Assembly: GCA_036023115.1 (NCBI GenBank)
Contig: JAYKKT010000076.1
Coordinates: 4,774,001 to 4,838,000 of the forward strand
Length of the DNA stretch: 64,000 nucleotides
Direction of reading: 5' to 3'
Origin: Brasenia schreberi
Taxonomy: Eukaryota > Streptophyta > Magnoliopsida > Nymphaeales > Cabombaceae
In this document: piece after piece, positions 23,602 through 35,011 of the stretch
Numbering within the stretch: the stretch's first letter is position 1
Layout of the letters: each line of letters opens with the position of its first letter
The notes under the pieces: generated by a model
What the model was told of the DNA's origin: nothing
The model's database searches: none
The model's input: the letters and a program-made list of their open reading frames with translations, nothing else
Position numbers and translations under genes: made by a program

Positions 23602-26600
23602 TAAAACATGGATTATTGATTCCGGGGCTACAAATCATATGGTAGGGGATTTCGCATATTTTTCAGACTACAAGACTCTTCACGCTCAGCAACCCATTAA
23701 ATTGGCAGATGGCTCTTTTACTTATATGATTGGACAGGACAGTGTATCTACCTGTATTTCTGCTTTACCCTCGGTATATCATGTTCCAAGTTTTCTGATC
23801 AATCTTCTTTTTGTCAGCTCTCTCATACGTGCCTTGGATTGTTATGTAACTTTTCATCCTATTGGTTGTGTATTTCAGGATCTAAAGACGGGAAAAACCT
23901 TTGGACATGGTAAACTACAGAACAACTTATATATTCTTGAAGACTATTCTCAGCCTTCCACCTCTTACCGAGTTTTCGCACCATCACCTACTGCTGCCGA
24001 TCTTCGTCTTTGGCATTATCGTCTTGGTCATCTCCCAGTGTCCAAAATTTCTTATGTTATTCCTCAACTTAGAGTTCCGTCCAATAAATCTCAGTTTGAA
24101 TGTGAAGTTTGTCAACTTGGGAAACACCAAAGGACATCTTATCTTTTAAGTGATTCTCGATGATCTACACCTTTTGAACTTATTCATTCTGATGTATGGG
24201 GTCCCAGTTCAGTCACCTCTTTGTTTGGTCATAAGTATTTTGTCTCATTAATTGATGATTGTACTCGTCTTACCATTGTTTATTTAATGAAAACAAAGTC
24301 TGAAGTTGCCTCTATTTTTCCCATTGTGCATAAATTTATCTGTACTCAATTCAATACATCGGTTAAGATTCTTCGGTCAGATAATGGAAGAGAGTACATT
24401 GGGACTCAGTTGGCCACTTATTTACACGAACAGGGAATTGCTAATCAGACTACCTGTTCTTATATCCCTAACAAAATGGCCTTGCTGAACGAAAGAATCG
24501 TCATATTCTGGAAGTTGCCGGCACACTTCTTCTTCAAAGTCATGTTCCCAAATCCTATTGGGGCGATGCTGTCCTTATTGTTGTTTATCTTATCAATCGA
24601 ATGCCCAGTAATACCATTCAGGGGGAGAGCCCTATTCATCATCTTACTAAAACATCCAAACCATTTCACATTGTTCCTCGTATCTTTGGGTGTACTTGTT
24701 TCGTCCATCTCCCTCTTTCCTAACGTGATAAACTAGATGTAAAGTCCAATAAGTGTATTTTTCTTGGCTATTCGACCTCTAGCAAGGGATACAAATGCTA
24801 TGATCCTGTGCTTAAAAAACTCTATGTTTCTATGGATGTCACTTTCTTTGAACATACTCATTATTCTACTACCATGGACTCTCCTCACCCTCCTACCTAC
24901 GTCCTTCCACCAGTTCCTAGTGAGGGGGAGTATCATGAGATAGTTGATCCTCACAGTGAGACCACACAACCGTCAAAAGAGATTTTGACATATAAGAAAG
25001 GACAGTGGAATATTGTTTACTCTCACGAAGAACCATGTGCTAAAGAGATTTTTCCTGAATCAGATCCTCAAGTGCAAATGGACAGTGACCTTGAGATTCC
25101 TATTGCAGCTCGCAAAGGTAAACGTACATGTGCATGATATCCAATCTCTAATTATATTTCATATGCCAATACTTCTCAGAGTTATCAAAACTTCATTATG
25201 AATGCTGAAAAACATAAGATTCCTTCGAAGTTTGAAGAAGCAATCAAGTGCCCCTTATGAAAAGCTACAATTAAAGAAGAATTGAATGCACTAGAAAGAA
25301 ACAATACCTGGATCATCACACAGTTGCCTTCTGATAGGAATACTGTAGGATGCAAGTGGGCTTTTACTATTAAATATAAGGCAGATGGAACAGTGGAGAG
25401 ATATAAAGCAAGATTGGTTGCTAAGGGATACAATCAGTCATATGGCATTCATTATACAGAAAACTTTTGCACCAGTGGCTAAACTTACATCAATCAGAAT
25501 ACTTATTAGTATGACAGCAAACTTGGGCTGGAATCTATGGCAATTGGATGTTAAAAACGCTTTCTTACAGGGAGACTTAAATGAAGAAGTGTATATAGAA
25601 ATACCTCCAGGAATGAACAAACATTTATCACCTTCTAATAGAGTTTGTAAACTCAATAAAGCAATATATGGGTTGAAACAGTCTCCAAGAGCTTGGTTTG
25701 ATAAATTCAGTAAAGTAGTGTGCAGTCTCGGATACAGTAGAAGTCTCAATGATCATATAATATTCTTCAAGAAAGGAACAAAAATATCTATTCTTGCAGT
25801 TTATGTTGATGACATTATTGTTACAGGAGATGATCTTGAAGAAATATAAAAGTTGAAAAAGAATCTTCATAAATTATTTGATATTAAGGATTTGGGTAGA
25901 CTTCACTATTTCTTGGGCATAAAAGTTCTCTACTCTGACAAAGGCATCTTTTTAACTCAACGAAAATACCTAATGGATCTTCTTGAAGAAATTCAAATGC
26001 TTGAATGCAAACTTAGTGACACTCCTATGGAGGTAAACCAGAAATTCTTTAATGGTGACAGTGAAGGGTTCAAGGACATCCACAAATATCAGAAACTAGT
26101 TGGCAAGCTCATATATTTGACCATTACCCGACCAGACATTGCTTATGCAGTTGGGATCGTGAGCAGATATATGCACTCACCAACAAAAAATCAGATGGAT
26201 GCAGTGTATAGAATTCTTCGCTATCTCAAATCAACTTCAGGAATGGGTTTACTTTATTCAAAATCATCAAAGTTGGACATTAAACTTTATTATGATGCTG
26301 ACTGGGCTGGTTCTTATGATGACAGGAAGTCAACTACAGGTTATGTTACTTTACTTGGAGGTAATATTATATCTTAGAAGAGTAAAAAGCAGACTGTGGT
26401 TACAAGATCTACTACAGAAGCTGAATATAGAGCTATAACATAAGCTATGTGTGAAGGAAAATGGATATCATCATTGATTAGTGAATTGGGTTATTCTCTT
26501 AACCTCCCTATACCTCTATATAGTGATAGAGGTGCAACAATTCAGATGGCATCAAATACAGTATATCATGAAAGGACTAAGCATATAGAAATTGACTGCC

Positions 26601-26758
26601 ACTTCATCAAGAAGAAGATATCTAATAAAGAATTCCAGCTGGAGTATGTTCATTCTATCAAACAGAGGGCTGATTTCTTAACTAAAGCTACTACCAGCAA
26701 ACTATTAAAAGAGACCTTATCCAAGTTAGGTGTCACCAACATTTTTCTCCCAACTTGA
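23602..26758 (+). pseudogene. Copia pol (protease, integrase, RT, RNase H) with about ten disruptions
   Basis: Protease has WIIDSGATNHMVG (about 23610), then ADGSFTYMIGQ. GAG-pre-integrase has LRLWHYRLGHLPVSKI. Integrase has LIDDCTRLTIVYLM and LRSDNGREYIG, but the catalytic-Glu segment is frameshifted after 24470. The RT region has [61 protein letters not shown] and AVYVDDIIVTGDD. RNase H has YDADWAGSYDDRKSTTGY, EAEYRAI and a terminal [14 protein letters not shown]. Stops near 24163, 25137, 25258, 25849, 26377 and 26441 mostly look like CAA>TAA, CGA>TGA or TGG>TAG/TGA changes. Confidence 0.93.
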
Positions 26759-26765
26759 GGGGGAG

Positions 26766-27027
26766 TGTTAAGCATGTTAAAGAGTCGTGCATGTAACTTT
26801 GAGTCTTATGTCACTTTAGTTATAGCTAATACTTATTAGGGGTAGATTAGGAAGTTAAGTTAGATAGGGTATAAGTAGGTCATTAGGGTTAATTTTATTA
26901 AGAGAGAGTGAGGTGTTGCTGGACGGCTGCCCTAGAGGAGCTGCAGGAGCAAATTGGAGGAATGCCTCCAATCTGCGTTTTCTTGTAAGTTGACTATTGA
27001 TTTTATTGTTGAATATATTTCTTAAGA
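26766..27027 (+). repeat. 3' LTR (262 bp) of the young copia
   Basis: Nearly identical to 21749-22006. It carries an extra TAGA-type 4-bp unit near 26862. Confidence 0.95.
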
Positions 27028-27389
27028 AATTCTTCCATCACTTTGAAAAATTGACCCTAGGTATTTAAAACTTTCCTTTTGGGGGATGCAATGTGTGCTA
27101 ATTTTAATTTCCATATCCTCTGAAGTAACCAAATGATCAAACTTACATTCCATATATTCTGTCTTTGTTCTACTAAGTCGGAGGCCTTTGCTTTCTAATG
27201 TTTCTCTCCATAGTTCCAATTTTCTATTAACTTTTTCCTTAGACTTATGTCATCTGCAAATAACATACACCAAGGTACTTCATCTTCAATATGTTTTGTT
27301 AACTCATCCATCACCATTATAAATAAGTATGGACTTAAAGTTGATCCTTGATGTAACCCAATATTAACTTCAAAGAAGTATGTCGTTCC

Positions 27390-28967
27390 TTAATGAGTCC
27401 TCACACATGTTTTTGCACCATCATACATGTCTCTTATAAGGTTAATGTATGTAAATGGGATACCTCTTTTTTCCAAAGTTCTCCAAAGAACCTCCCTCGG
27501 TACCCTATCATAAGCTTTTTCTAGATCAATAAATATCATGTGAAGGTCTTTCTTTTTTGCTCTAAAATGTTCCATAAGACGTCTCAAAAGGTGAATCGCT
27601 TCAATAGTAGATCTGCCTGGCATGAATCCAAATTGGTTCTCTATTGTACTTGATACTTGTCTTAACCTACATTCAATAATTCTTTCCCATAATTTCATAG
27701 TATGACTCATTAACTTGATACCTTGATAATTCGCACAATTTTGAATGTTTCCCTTGTTCTTATATATGGGTATAAGTGTACTTGCTCTCCATTCCTCGAG
27801 CATCTTTTGGTTTTTCCATATTTCATTAAATAGTCTTCTGAGCCAAGTAATTCCTATTTCTCCTAGTATTTTCGAAACTTCTATAGGAATATTATCTAGT
27901 CCTACCGATTTACCACCCTTTATATGTTTAAGAGCCTCTTTGACTTCATTCTTTTGAATACGTCGGTAGAAATTGTGGTTTATATACTTTTCTGACTTAG
28001 CTAAATCTCCTAAACTATTACTAACATCTTTATTTTCATTAAAAAGATTATAAAAATAGTTTTTCCATCTATTTCTTATATCATCATTTGCCACTAGAAT
28101 TTTTTCATCATCGTCTTTTATGCATCTAACATAATTAAGATCTTTTGTTTTCTTATCTCTAGCCCTAGCTATCCTAAAAATATCTCTTTCACCCTCTTTT
28201 CAGTTGAGTTTTTTATATAAGTCATCCCAAATCTTACCTTTTGTTTCACTAACGGCCTTTTTTGCTTCCTTCTTTGCTTTCTTATAAGCTTCTCAAGTTT
28301 CACTAGTTTTCTTGGAATAATGTAATTTGTAACATGCCCTCTTTGCCTTGATTTTATTTTGTACTACTTCACTCCACCACCAAGCTTCTTTTTGTGCTGG
28401 TACACCTCCCTTAGATATCCCTAACACATCTTTCGCCACTTTCCTAATATGTATAGCTATATTGTTCCACATATCACAGGGTGTGTCAACATAATTCCAA
28501 ACATCTCCTTGAAGCACTTTCTGTTTAAATATATCTTTTTTCTCGCTTTTGAGGTTCCACCACTTAGTCCGAATAGCTCGATGCACTCTTTTCTTCTTTG
28601 TCCATTTTTTTATTTGTAAATCCATAACTAAAAGTCGATGTTGGGTGGTTAAGCTTTCTCCTGGAATTACCTTACAATCTTTACAACACACTCTATCTTT
28701 TTTTCTACAAATAAAGTAATCAATTTGTGTTTGTGATAAGCCACTCTTAGAAGTAATTAAATGTTCATCTCGTTTTTTAAAGATTGTATTGACTATAAAG
28801 AGATCAAATGCCATAGCAAAATTTAAAATCTCCCTACCTTTCTCGTTTATATCCCCAAAACCAAAGTTTCCATGAATCCCTTGATATCCTAATGCCTCTT
28901 TACCGACATGTCCATTTAAATATCCTCCTAAACAAATCATCTCCCTTTGTGGAATCTTTTGAAACAC
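27390..28967 (-). pseudogene. RTE LINE endonuclease C-terminus and reverse transcriptase, mostly open
   Basis: Two long frames are visible. 28967-28293 covers the endonuclease C-terminal half, with GYLNGHVGKEALGYQG, TIFKKRDEHLITSKSG, SQTQIDYFICRK and TQHRLLVMD. 28094-27390 covers the RT N-terminus and palm, with [56 protein letters not shown] and [16 protein letters not shown] stop near 28297 separates them. The RT runs on with a stop at about 27392, then resumes to 27033 and, across the copia, at 21743-21300 ([24 protein letters not shown]). Confidence 0.88.
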
Positions 28968-29210
28968 CTTATCTAACTCTTCCCAAAAAAATGTCTTTAT
29001 ACTATCTTCTAGTCCTACTTAGGGTGCGTAAGCACAAACTATATTTAAAACCTCTGCTCCTAACACTAATTTCAACGTCATGATTCGGTCACCATATCGT
29101 TGTATGTCTACTACACTATCCTTTAAATCTTTATTTATGATAATATCAACTCCGTTTCGAGCCTTTTCTTTACCTGAGTACCATAATTTAAAACCTGTAT
29201 CCTCTATGTC

Positions 29211-29426
29211 AATCATCTGCAAGCATTGCCATTTAACTTTGCCTATGCATGGAGCAACTTCTTTCCTGGTTCCTGCTAGGTGGTGTTTCAACCTTGAAAT
29301 TCCATAACTAAGCACCTTTTCACAAAATAAGCATCTAATCTTTAACCTAACCCTCAACTGGTATACCCCACGCCATACCGGATCATCAGACCAATAATGG
29401 GAGTCTCTACCACCCCTTCCTGCCAT
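29211..29426 (-). pseudogene. hAT transposase N-terminus with BED zinc finger
   Basis: It starts MAGRGGRDSHYWSDDPVW and runs through IRCLFCEKVLSYGISRLKHH, LAGTRKEVAPC and VKWQCLQMI. The CxxC...HH spacing and the GISRLKHHLAGT phrase are those of plant hAT BED fingers, which bind the element's terminal repeats. The frame ends at 29211, exactly at the LINE target site duplication. Read-through beyond this enters LINE endonuclease sequence. The continuation is at 21158. Confidence 0.88.
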
Positions 29427-29951
29427 CTCAATGGAGTACTTTAATTCAAACAAAAACCTTAAAATAAAAGCACTTCGTAAATCCCCAATCTTCAAATAAG
29501 ACTCAAATGGAGTGTCTCCCACTTCTTGAATGCAATAAAAATCGTATACACACACTTAATAACTTCATATTTTGTCATTCAAAAAAAAAAATGAAATAAC
29601 ACAAAAAACAACAAATATAAAAGAAAAAATGAAAAAAACATTAAAAATATACCTAAATCCGAGTTTGGAGGCTTGCACGGATATCGTAGGGCACGATTTT
29701 AGAGCTTTGAACACCAAGGAGGCGAAAACCGGCTCTTAGGGAGGTTGAGGAACCTAAAAGGAGAGAGGAAACCCACGAAAAATCCCGGGTTTCATTAGGC
29801 CGGGGACCCTTTATAAGGGTCCCATGGAGTATCGTGCGATACGGCCCGTATTGCACGATACAATGCGATACTTTGGTTATAGCGATACACTGGGGTGTAT
29901 CGTATCGTGGTGGCCAACGATACGTACGGTGCGATACGGATAACACTGGTT

Positions 29952-30142
29952 TTAGGTATTATTGAAATTGCCCGTAGTACTAAGAGCATTTTGTGTATTA
30001 AGGTTAAGAGACTAAGATTAAGAAAGAGAGAGGAGCGATTGTCTCCATTTGAGGAACCCCTCTTTCGTTCTCCATATTTTCTCTTTACTGTTTCTCATCG
30101 TTTTATGATATTCGATCATCCGTTACGCTCCCACGATTTCCA
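29952..30142 (+). repeat. LTR-like fragment related to 587-820
   Basis: ttttaggtattatt, gttaagagact, aagaaagagagag and atgatattcgatc blocks occur in the same order as at 587-820. It directly abuts the hAT right end and a truncated copia. Confidence 0.55.
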
Positions 30143-31537
30143 ATAAAATGAATAATCTCAAATGGTGTGAAGGATTTTTTTCGTTCAAAAGAAATGAAGT
30201 ACGATGATGTTTTGCATTCTAACAGGTTTTACAATTCAAATTTAAGTCATTACAATAAGCAAATTCAGGTAATAACATCATAATTTTAGATAGAGGTAAA
30301 TGTTCTAATATCTGGTGCCATAAAAGTAGCTCTCCCTTCCACTTTTCAGTAATTATTGTTGACTGCATTGATATTCTTTTGATTTTCTCGTAGAAATATA
30401 GGACTCTCCTCATACTACCCTGACCAAAGATACTCCCCGTCCTCACTTTCTAGAAGAAACATCCAGTAGAATCGAAGATTATATGATATTTTAGATCTTG
30501 TGTCATAACAAATACTCATAATAAATTGATTGAAATATTTAGAACATTTAAGACATTTTTTAATATGCCAAGAGGTATAGTAATACTTCCTTTTCCAACG
30601 ATGTGAGTGTGTGATCTATCTGCCAACCTAATATTAATTTTTCCTTGAGTCAACTCATAGTCATCAAAGAAATCTTGTCTATTGCCCATGTGATTTGTGG
30701 CAACAGAATCAATAACCCATATCGTAGAATGAGAAATAAATATATTACCTTTGGCCATAAATGAGAATAGGTATGACATTGTAGCTTGAGAATCAATATT
30801 AGAGGATGTGGATGGAGTTTGTGAATCAATCAGACGAGCCTTAAGTATCTCAATTTCTCTCTTCATGTCGGCCAATGAAGTTGCATAACTTTCTGTATTC
30901 TATTTTTCATCTTGGTCACTGCTGAAGTAGGCTTTATTAGGCCTATTCTGATAGTAAGTGAGTATGCCCACCAATTCCCAACATGTCTCCTTCATATGTC
31001 ATGATTTTCCATAATAAGAACAAGTTATTTTGTCCTTCTTTTCAAAAGTAAGTGAGGTTCTACCTCTGTCACATCCATATCCTTCTCTTCCTCAAGAGAA
31101 GGAAGAGTTAGGAATATTTTTGCTCACGAATGTAGTAGTTTCAAAACTAATCTTGGTTTTCTTCTCTAGATGTCTTCGATCTTATTCCCGAAGTAAGAGA
31201 GAATCACTGTGCTCAACGTAGGAAGTTCTTCTCTACTAAGGATATTATTTTTTATAGCCTCATATTCTGATGAGATGCTCCACAAAAGATCAAATACTTT
31301 TCGTTCTTCAAATTCTTCATTGCGTTCTTACATTTAACTTTAACATTTTTGTATTAAAATAAACTTGTAATTTTTCCCATAAACCTCTAAGTTCTTTATA
31401 ATATTCACTTACTAATCTTCCTCATTTTCTATACTTCTTAATCTTCTCAATGATATATCTTTTACCTATATTCTTCCTCTAAGCATAAACATCTTGAACT
31501 ATCAGCCAAATATCTTTTGCTGATTCTAAGAACATAT
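30143..31537 (-). pseudogene. Truncated minus-strand copia: gag middle to GAG-pre-integrase
   Basis: Read on the minus strand it starts mid-gag near 31537 (LESAKDIWLI). It passes a decayed gag with YYKELRGLWEKLQ-like and LLLREEDRR-like remnants. It continues through MADMKREIEILKARLIDS and a protease with IWVIDSVATNHMG (Gly of DSGA changed to Val), then ADRSHTHIVGKGSIT. It ends around 30219-30446 with GRVFGQGS-like and LLLWHQILEHLPLSKIMMLL sequence. Many stops are present. Both ends are cut: the integrase onward is missing at 30143 and the 5' part at 31537. Confidence 0.8.
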
Positions 31538-33562
31538 GAGTACACTTCCCTATCCAATCATATAAGAATGTGAACCATTGACCAACTTAATTGGCTCTCA
31601 TTTTTTAAGAAGATATTCTGAAAAATATGATGGCTCTCCTACCATGTGATATCTAGCACCAAAATCAATAATCCAAGTTTTCGAATGAAAAGGAGAAAAT
31701 TTGTTACCCTTCACAGTATGTCGCCTGTGCTAATGTAGCTTGAGAAGAGGATTGAAAATTTTAAGATAATTTTGTTTCTAAGCCCTATATTTTGTTAATA
31801 AGTTCCTCAATACCATCTGTACTGGGCGTTAGATTTCCAACAATATGAGCAGAGTGGTTTCGAGGTCTAGGAAAATTAGGTTGACCATATAATTTCCAAA
31901 AATTTTCTCTAAAATATCTGGACTTTCTACAGTGAGAACACACAATTTTATCCTTTTCATCATAATAGAAATCACCATGCTCACGTCCACGATTTTGTTG
32001 TCCACCTCTTCCACAATAATGTGAGTTTTCTCCCTTTGTTTGAAGTGTATACTGTTCAGTAGTAGTGGTGTTGTCCTCAAGATTTATGCGATCTTCTTCT
32101 CGAATCAATAATGAATATATCATGCCAAGTGAAGGAAGTTCATCCTTACCTAAAATGTTTATCTTTATTGATTCAAATTCTGAATTTATACCCCACAACA
32201 AATCAAATACTGCTCAATTTCAACATTTCTTTCAGTGTAACAAGAACACTTGATATTTATATAGAAAAGAAGTTTATCCCATAATCCACGAAGATCTGCA
32301 TAATACTCACTAATAGAACGAATTCCTCGTTTATATTTTCTGATCTTTTCCAATATCTCGTACTCCTTCGCAATATTTTTTTTTTTACAATAGGCTTTAA
32401 ACACTATACACTAAATTTCATGAGTAAATTCAAGAAACATAAATAATTTTACTATTGATGCAATCACAGACTGAAGTAACCAGGATGAAATCAAGGCGTA
32501 TTCTCTTCTCCAACTAGAGTTCTGTGCATCATGTGTGTTTGTTCTCGAAATTTGACCCATTAGGTGAGCCCATCTCCCCCTTGCTATAAGAGTCAGTTCC
32601 AGAGACCTGGACCATTCCAAGTAGTTTATGCCATCTAACTTTGTTGTTGTAATATGAAAAATTTTCACTTTTTTATTTGTGGAATGTTCATGTATCATGA
32701 AAGGGCTTTCAACCTCCTTTCCTTTACTCGCCATTTATCTAAAAATCTGATTAAGTTGACTAAGCCCAATTAGTTTTATTTGAACCAAGGAATGTTCCTC
32801 AACACCACAAATAGTGTCACGTAAACATCAAACAAATTTTCATGAACAACTTCAATGTTTTGTGGTAATATGATATACTTTTGGATATCCAAAAACTGTT
32901 CGAGCAACCCAATGGTGGTCTCTTTGCTTTGGCTAAGAAAATATTAGGGGCTGGCTTGAATAAGGTGTGGTGTAACAACAACTGGGATCAAGAAAATCTG
33001 CTCTTGATGCTATTGTACTTTTGCCTTTATTCCACCATATGTGTAGCCAGCCTGAATCCGAAATCACTAAAGGAAGGCAGATATGTGCAGCCAACTGAAT
33101 ATGAAATCATTGAATGAGGGCAGATACGTGTAGTCAACCTGAATCTGAAATAACTGAAGGAAAGCAAACTAAATCTGAATGGCGATCACTGGCAGATATT
33201 CAGATTACAATCTGCTTCACACGTCTCTTGATTTAATGTTTAAAAGTGATCTTTTTTCTTTAAAAAACTTGATCTAATAGCCTTATAGGCTCTGATACCA
33301 TGTTATAAATATCAAATCAATAACGACAAATATAAAGAACTTACAAATACCACGCAGATTTTCGGTGCCTTCTCCCTCATGTCATCACTCTCTCTTTTCT
33401 TATTAACCTTAATACACTTAACCCTAATCACCCAATTTATAAGTATAATCTAACTTGAATGACTAATTTACTCATAATATTAATTAAGTACTACTAAATA
33501 GACATAGAGTATCAATAAGAACCACACCGAGTCTACTATATGATCAATTATAATCTCTAACA
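31538..33562 (-). mobile_element. Truncated minus-strand copia: 5' LTR, leader, gag, protease start
   Basis: The 5' LTR is 33301-33562 (TGTTATAAATATC to aatctctaaca in plus orientation). The tRNA-Met primer site, the complement of ggctctgatacca, is at 33288-33300. Gag starts at 32734 (MASKGKEVESPF) and shows TKLDGINYLEWSRSLELTLI and WRREYALISSWLLQS. It then continues in broken frames: EYEILEKIRKYKRGIRS, LLWGINSEFESIKINILG and a zinc knuckle CSHCRKSRYFREN with the final Cys lost. Protease remnants (GYWF-like, VGESS) run to about 31560. The rest of pol and the 3' LTR are absent. Confidence 0.85.
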
Positions 33563-33619
33563 AGATTAACCTCTCTCAGTCAAAATCTTCACCAGGGAAT
33601 AAAATCATCACGAAATAAC

Positions 33620-33969
33620 TGGTAGGAAAATGGGCTTGGGCCCCTCTGGCTAGGGCCAGGGAGGCCACTAGCTGTTGAGGGCTGGCTGCAGCCAACCCCC
33701 TTCTCTTTCCTCCTCTTACCTCTTCACTCTCTCTCACTCTCTTTCACACCTTTTCTCTATAAATACTCTTGTAAATCATTGTAAATTTAAGTCTTTCGTG
33801 GCTAGTGAATAAAGATTATTTATTCAAGTTTATTTTGTGTTCGTTATCTTTTTCGTATGCACTGGATGCTCTCAGTTATAGCCTTTTCTAAGGCTTCGTG
33901 ATTGTTATATTGTGAAGCTATCCGTTCATCAATCTTCCACAATTATATTGAAGCATCGCCTTCATTACA
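33620..33969 (+). repeat. 5' LTR with GC-rich head
   Basis: TGGTAGG start. It has a TATAAATACT box near 33760 and ends ttcattaca right before tggtatcagag. Confidence 0.82.
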
Positions 33970-34115
33970 TGGTATCAGAGTTATTTTTCGATCGTGAGAG
34001 TATTATTCATCGCCTCGGCAAGCATGCTGATCGTATTTTGTATTATTCATCACCTCGAGAAGCGTGCCGATCGTATTTTGTAAGTTTACCTCTTTAGTTT
34101 CTTTTTCCTTGAAAT

Positions 34116-35011
34116 ATGGATGATAAAGGGGGTTTCAATTTTCGTCTAACATCTTCAAACTATAAAATATGGGCCCAATCTATGAAAACCTACTTGTATT
34201 TCAAAAAATTATGGGGCTATGTAAGTGGTTCGAAGGTAGAACCCTCTATCAATGCCACACTTGAACAAAAAGAGGAATATGAAAGAGGCCATAGAACAAT
34301 CTTATATGTGCTTATGAATAATGTAAACGAGCACACTAGGGATACTTTGGCCGATTTCACCAATGCTAAAAAAACATGATAATATTTAAAAAAATCTCAT
34401 GTTCAAAGCGATGTGGCTCATAGGATGGCATTAAGAGACAAATTGGTCTCACTTAAACAAGGAGATAAAGGGGTAAACAAATTTTTTAGAGAATTTTCCA
34501 ATGTTTGGAATCAATTGTATCGTTACAAAAAGAAATATACAGAATGTCTTAGTGAGAGATAATGTAAAGATAATGAAGATTTTGTATATCAATTTCTAAG
34601 AAGTCTCTGGGAAGAATTCTCATTCATAGAAAACCTTTTCCTACAAAAGAAGAGATTTTTACCAATCTTCAAATGGCAGAAACAAGAATGAATGAACCAA
34701 GACTTCAAAAGGACACCGTCTTGACCGCATCAAAATCCGGAGCAAATATGAAGGCTTACCGACCTCCTCATTTCAAAAGTGAAGAAGAAAGAAAAGACAT
34801 CATTTGCCATCATTGTAGAGAAGTCGGGCATATAAAGCCGAATTACCCAAAATTGAAAAAGAAGGTGGCCGTAGTAGAAGAACATGCTTCATCTTCCATT
34901 CTTGCACTTGAACAAAAATTAAAGCAACTTGAAGTCCAAATAAAGGAAAAAAACAACGGTTGGTGTAACTTGCTCCTCTTCAACAAAGAAACTCAAGGTA
35001 TGATCTCTTAG
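34116..35011 (+). pseudogene. Copia gag with CCHC knuckle, three or more breaks
   Basis: It starts MDDKGGFNFRLTSSNYKIW (DUF4219-like N-terminus), followed by MKTYLYFKKLWGYVSGS. A double stop follows NAKKT at 34379. Then come RDKLVSLKQGDKGVNKFF, another stop near 34560, and a frameshift. The frame 34673-35011 carries the knuckle CHHCREVGHIKPNYPK (last Cys replaced by Tyr) and a short coiled-coil-like LEQKLKQLEVQIKEK tail. Confidence 0.85.

Larger units (their letters stand above)
21744..27032 (+). mobile_element. Young copia element with AATTC duplication, nested in the LINE
   Basis: The element is 21749-27027, with 5-bp TSD AATTC at 21744-21748 and 27028-27032. Removing it restores the LINE phrase catcaattcttccatcac. 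The LTRs are 258 bp (21749-22006) and 262 bp (26766-27027). By my count they differ at 5 bases plus one 4-bp indel, making this the youngest element here. PBS tggtatcagatg is at 22007-22018 and the polypurine tract cttgagggggag just before 26766. The LTR ends with GA rather than CA on both sides. Confidence 0.96.
21147..29223 (-). mobile_element. RTE LINE inserted in the hAT transposase gene, itself split by copia
   Basis: The LINE body is 21160-21743 plus 27033-29210 (about 2.77 kb without the copia). The duplication AATCATCTGCAAG is at 21147-21159 and 29211-29223. The minus strand reads from IEDTGFKLWYSGKEKARNG at 29210, so the first endonuclease segment is lost. It then has the endonuclease remainder (SQTQIDYF), the linker, RT ([27 protein letters not shown]), the C-terminal part and a CAA/TTG tail at 21160-21199. 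A small deletion after the ADD motif (near 27245) and a few stops disable it. One endonuclease motif reads CLGGYLNGHVG where CLGGDLNGHVG would be expected, so an acidic residue is lost. Confidence 0.93.
20279..29951 (-). mobile_element. hAT DNA transposon, split by a nested LINE and copia
   Basis: Both ends carry cagtgttatccgtatcgcac in inverted orientation (20281 rightward, 29951 leftward). Each is followed by dozens of TATCG/CGATA subterminal motifs (20279-20420 and 29820-29951). Between them lie two pieces of a minus-strand transposase: a BED zinc finger (29426-29211) and a DUF659-like segment (about 21158-20428). They are separated by an RTE LINE flanked by a 13-bp duplication. The hAT C-terminal dimerisation domain is not found. 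An 8-bp TSD expected for hAT is not seen: the left flank is aaatggat and the right is gttttagg. So one end is rearranged, or the ends come from different copies. Confidence 0.82.

Noticed and set aside
29019..29555. 178-residue protein joining a BED zinc finger to a LINE endonuclease segment
   Set aside because: The join falls exactly at the LINE target duplication (29211-29223). It is a read-through of an insertion and not a natural fusion.
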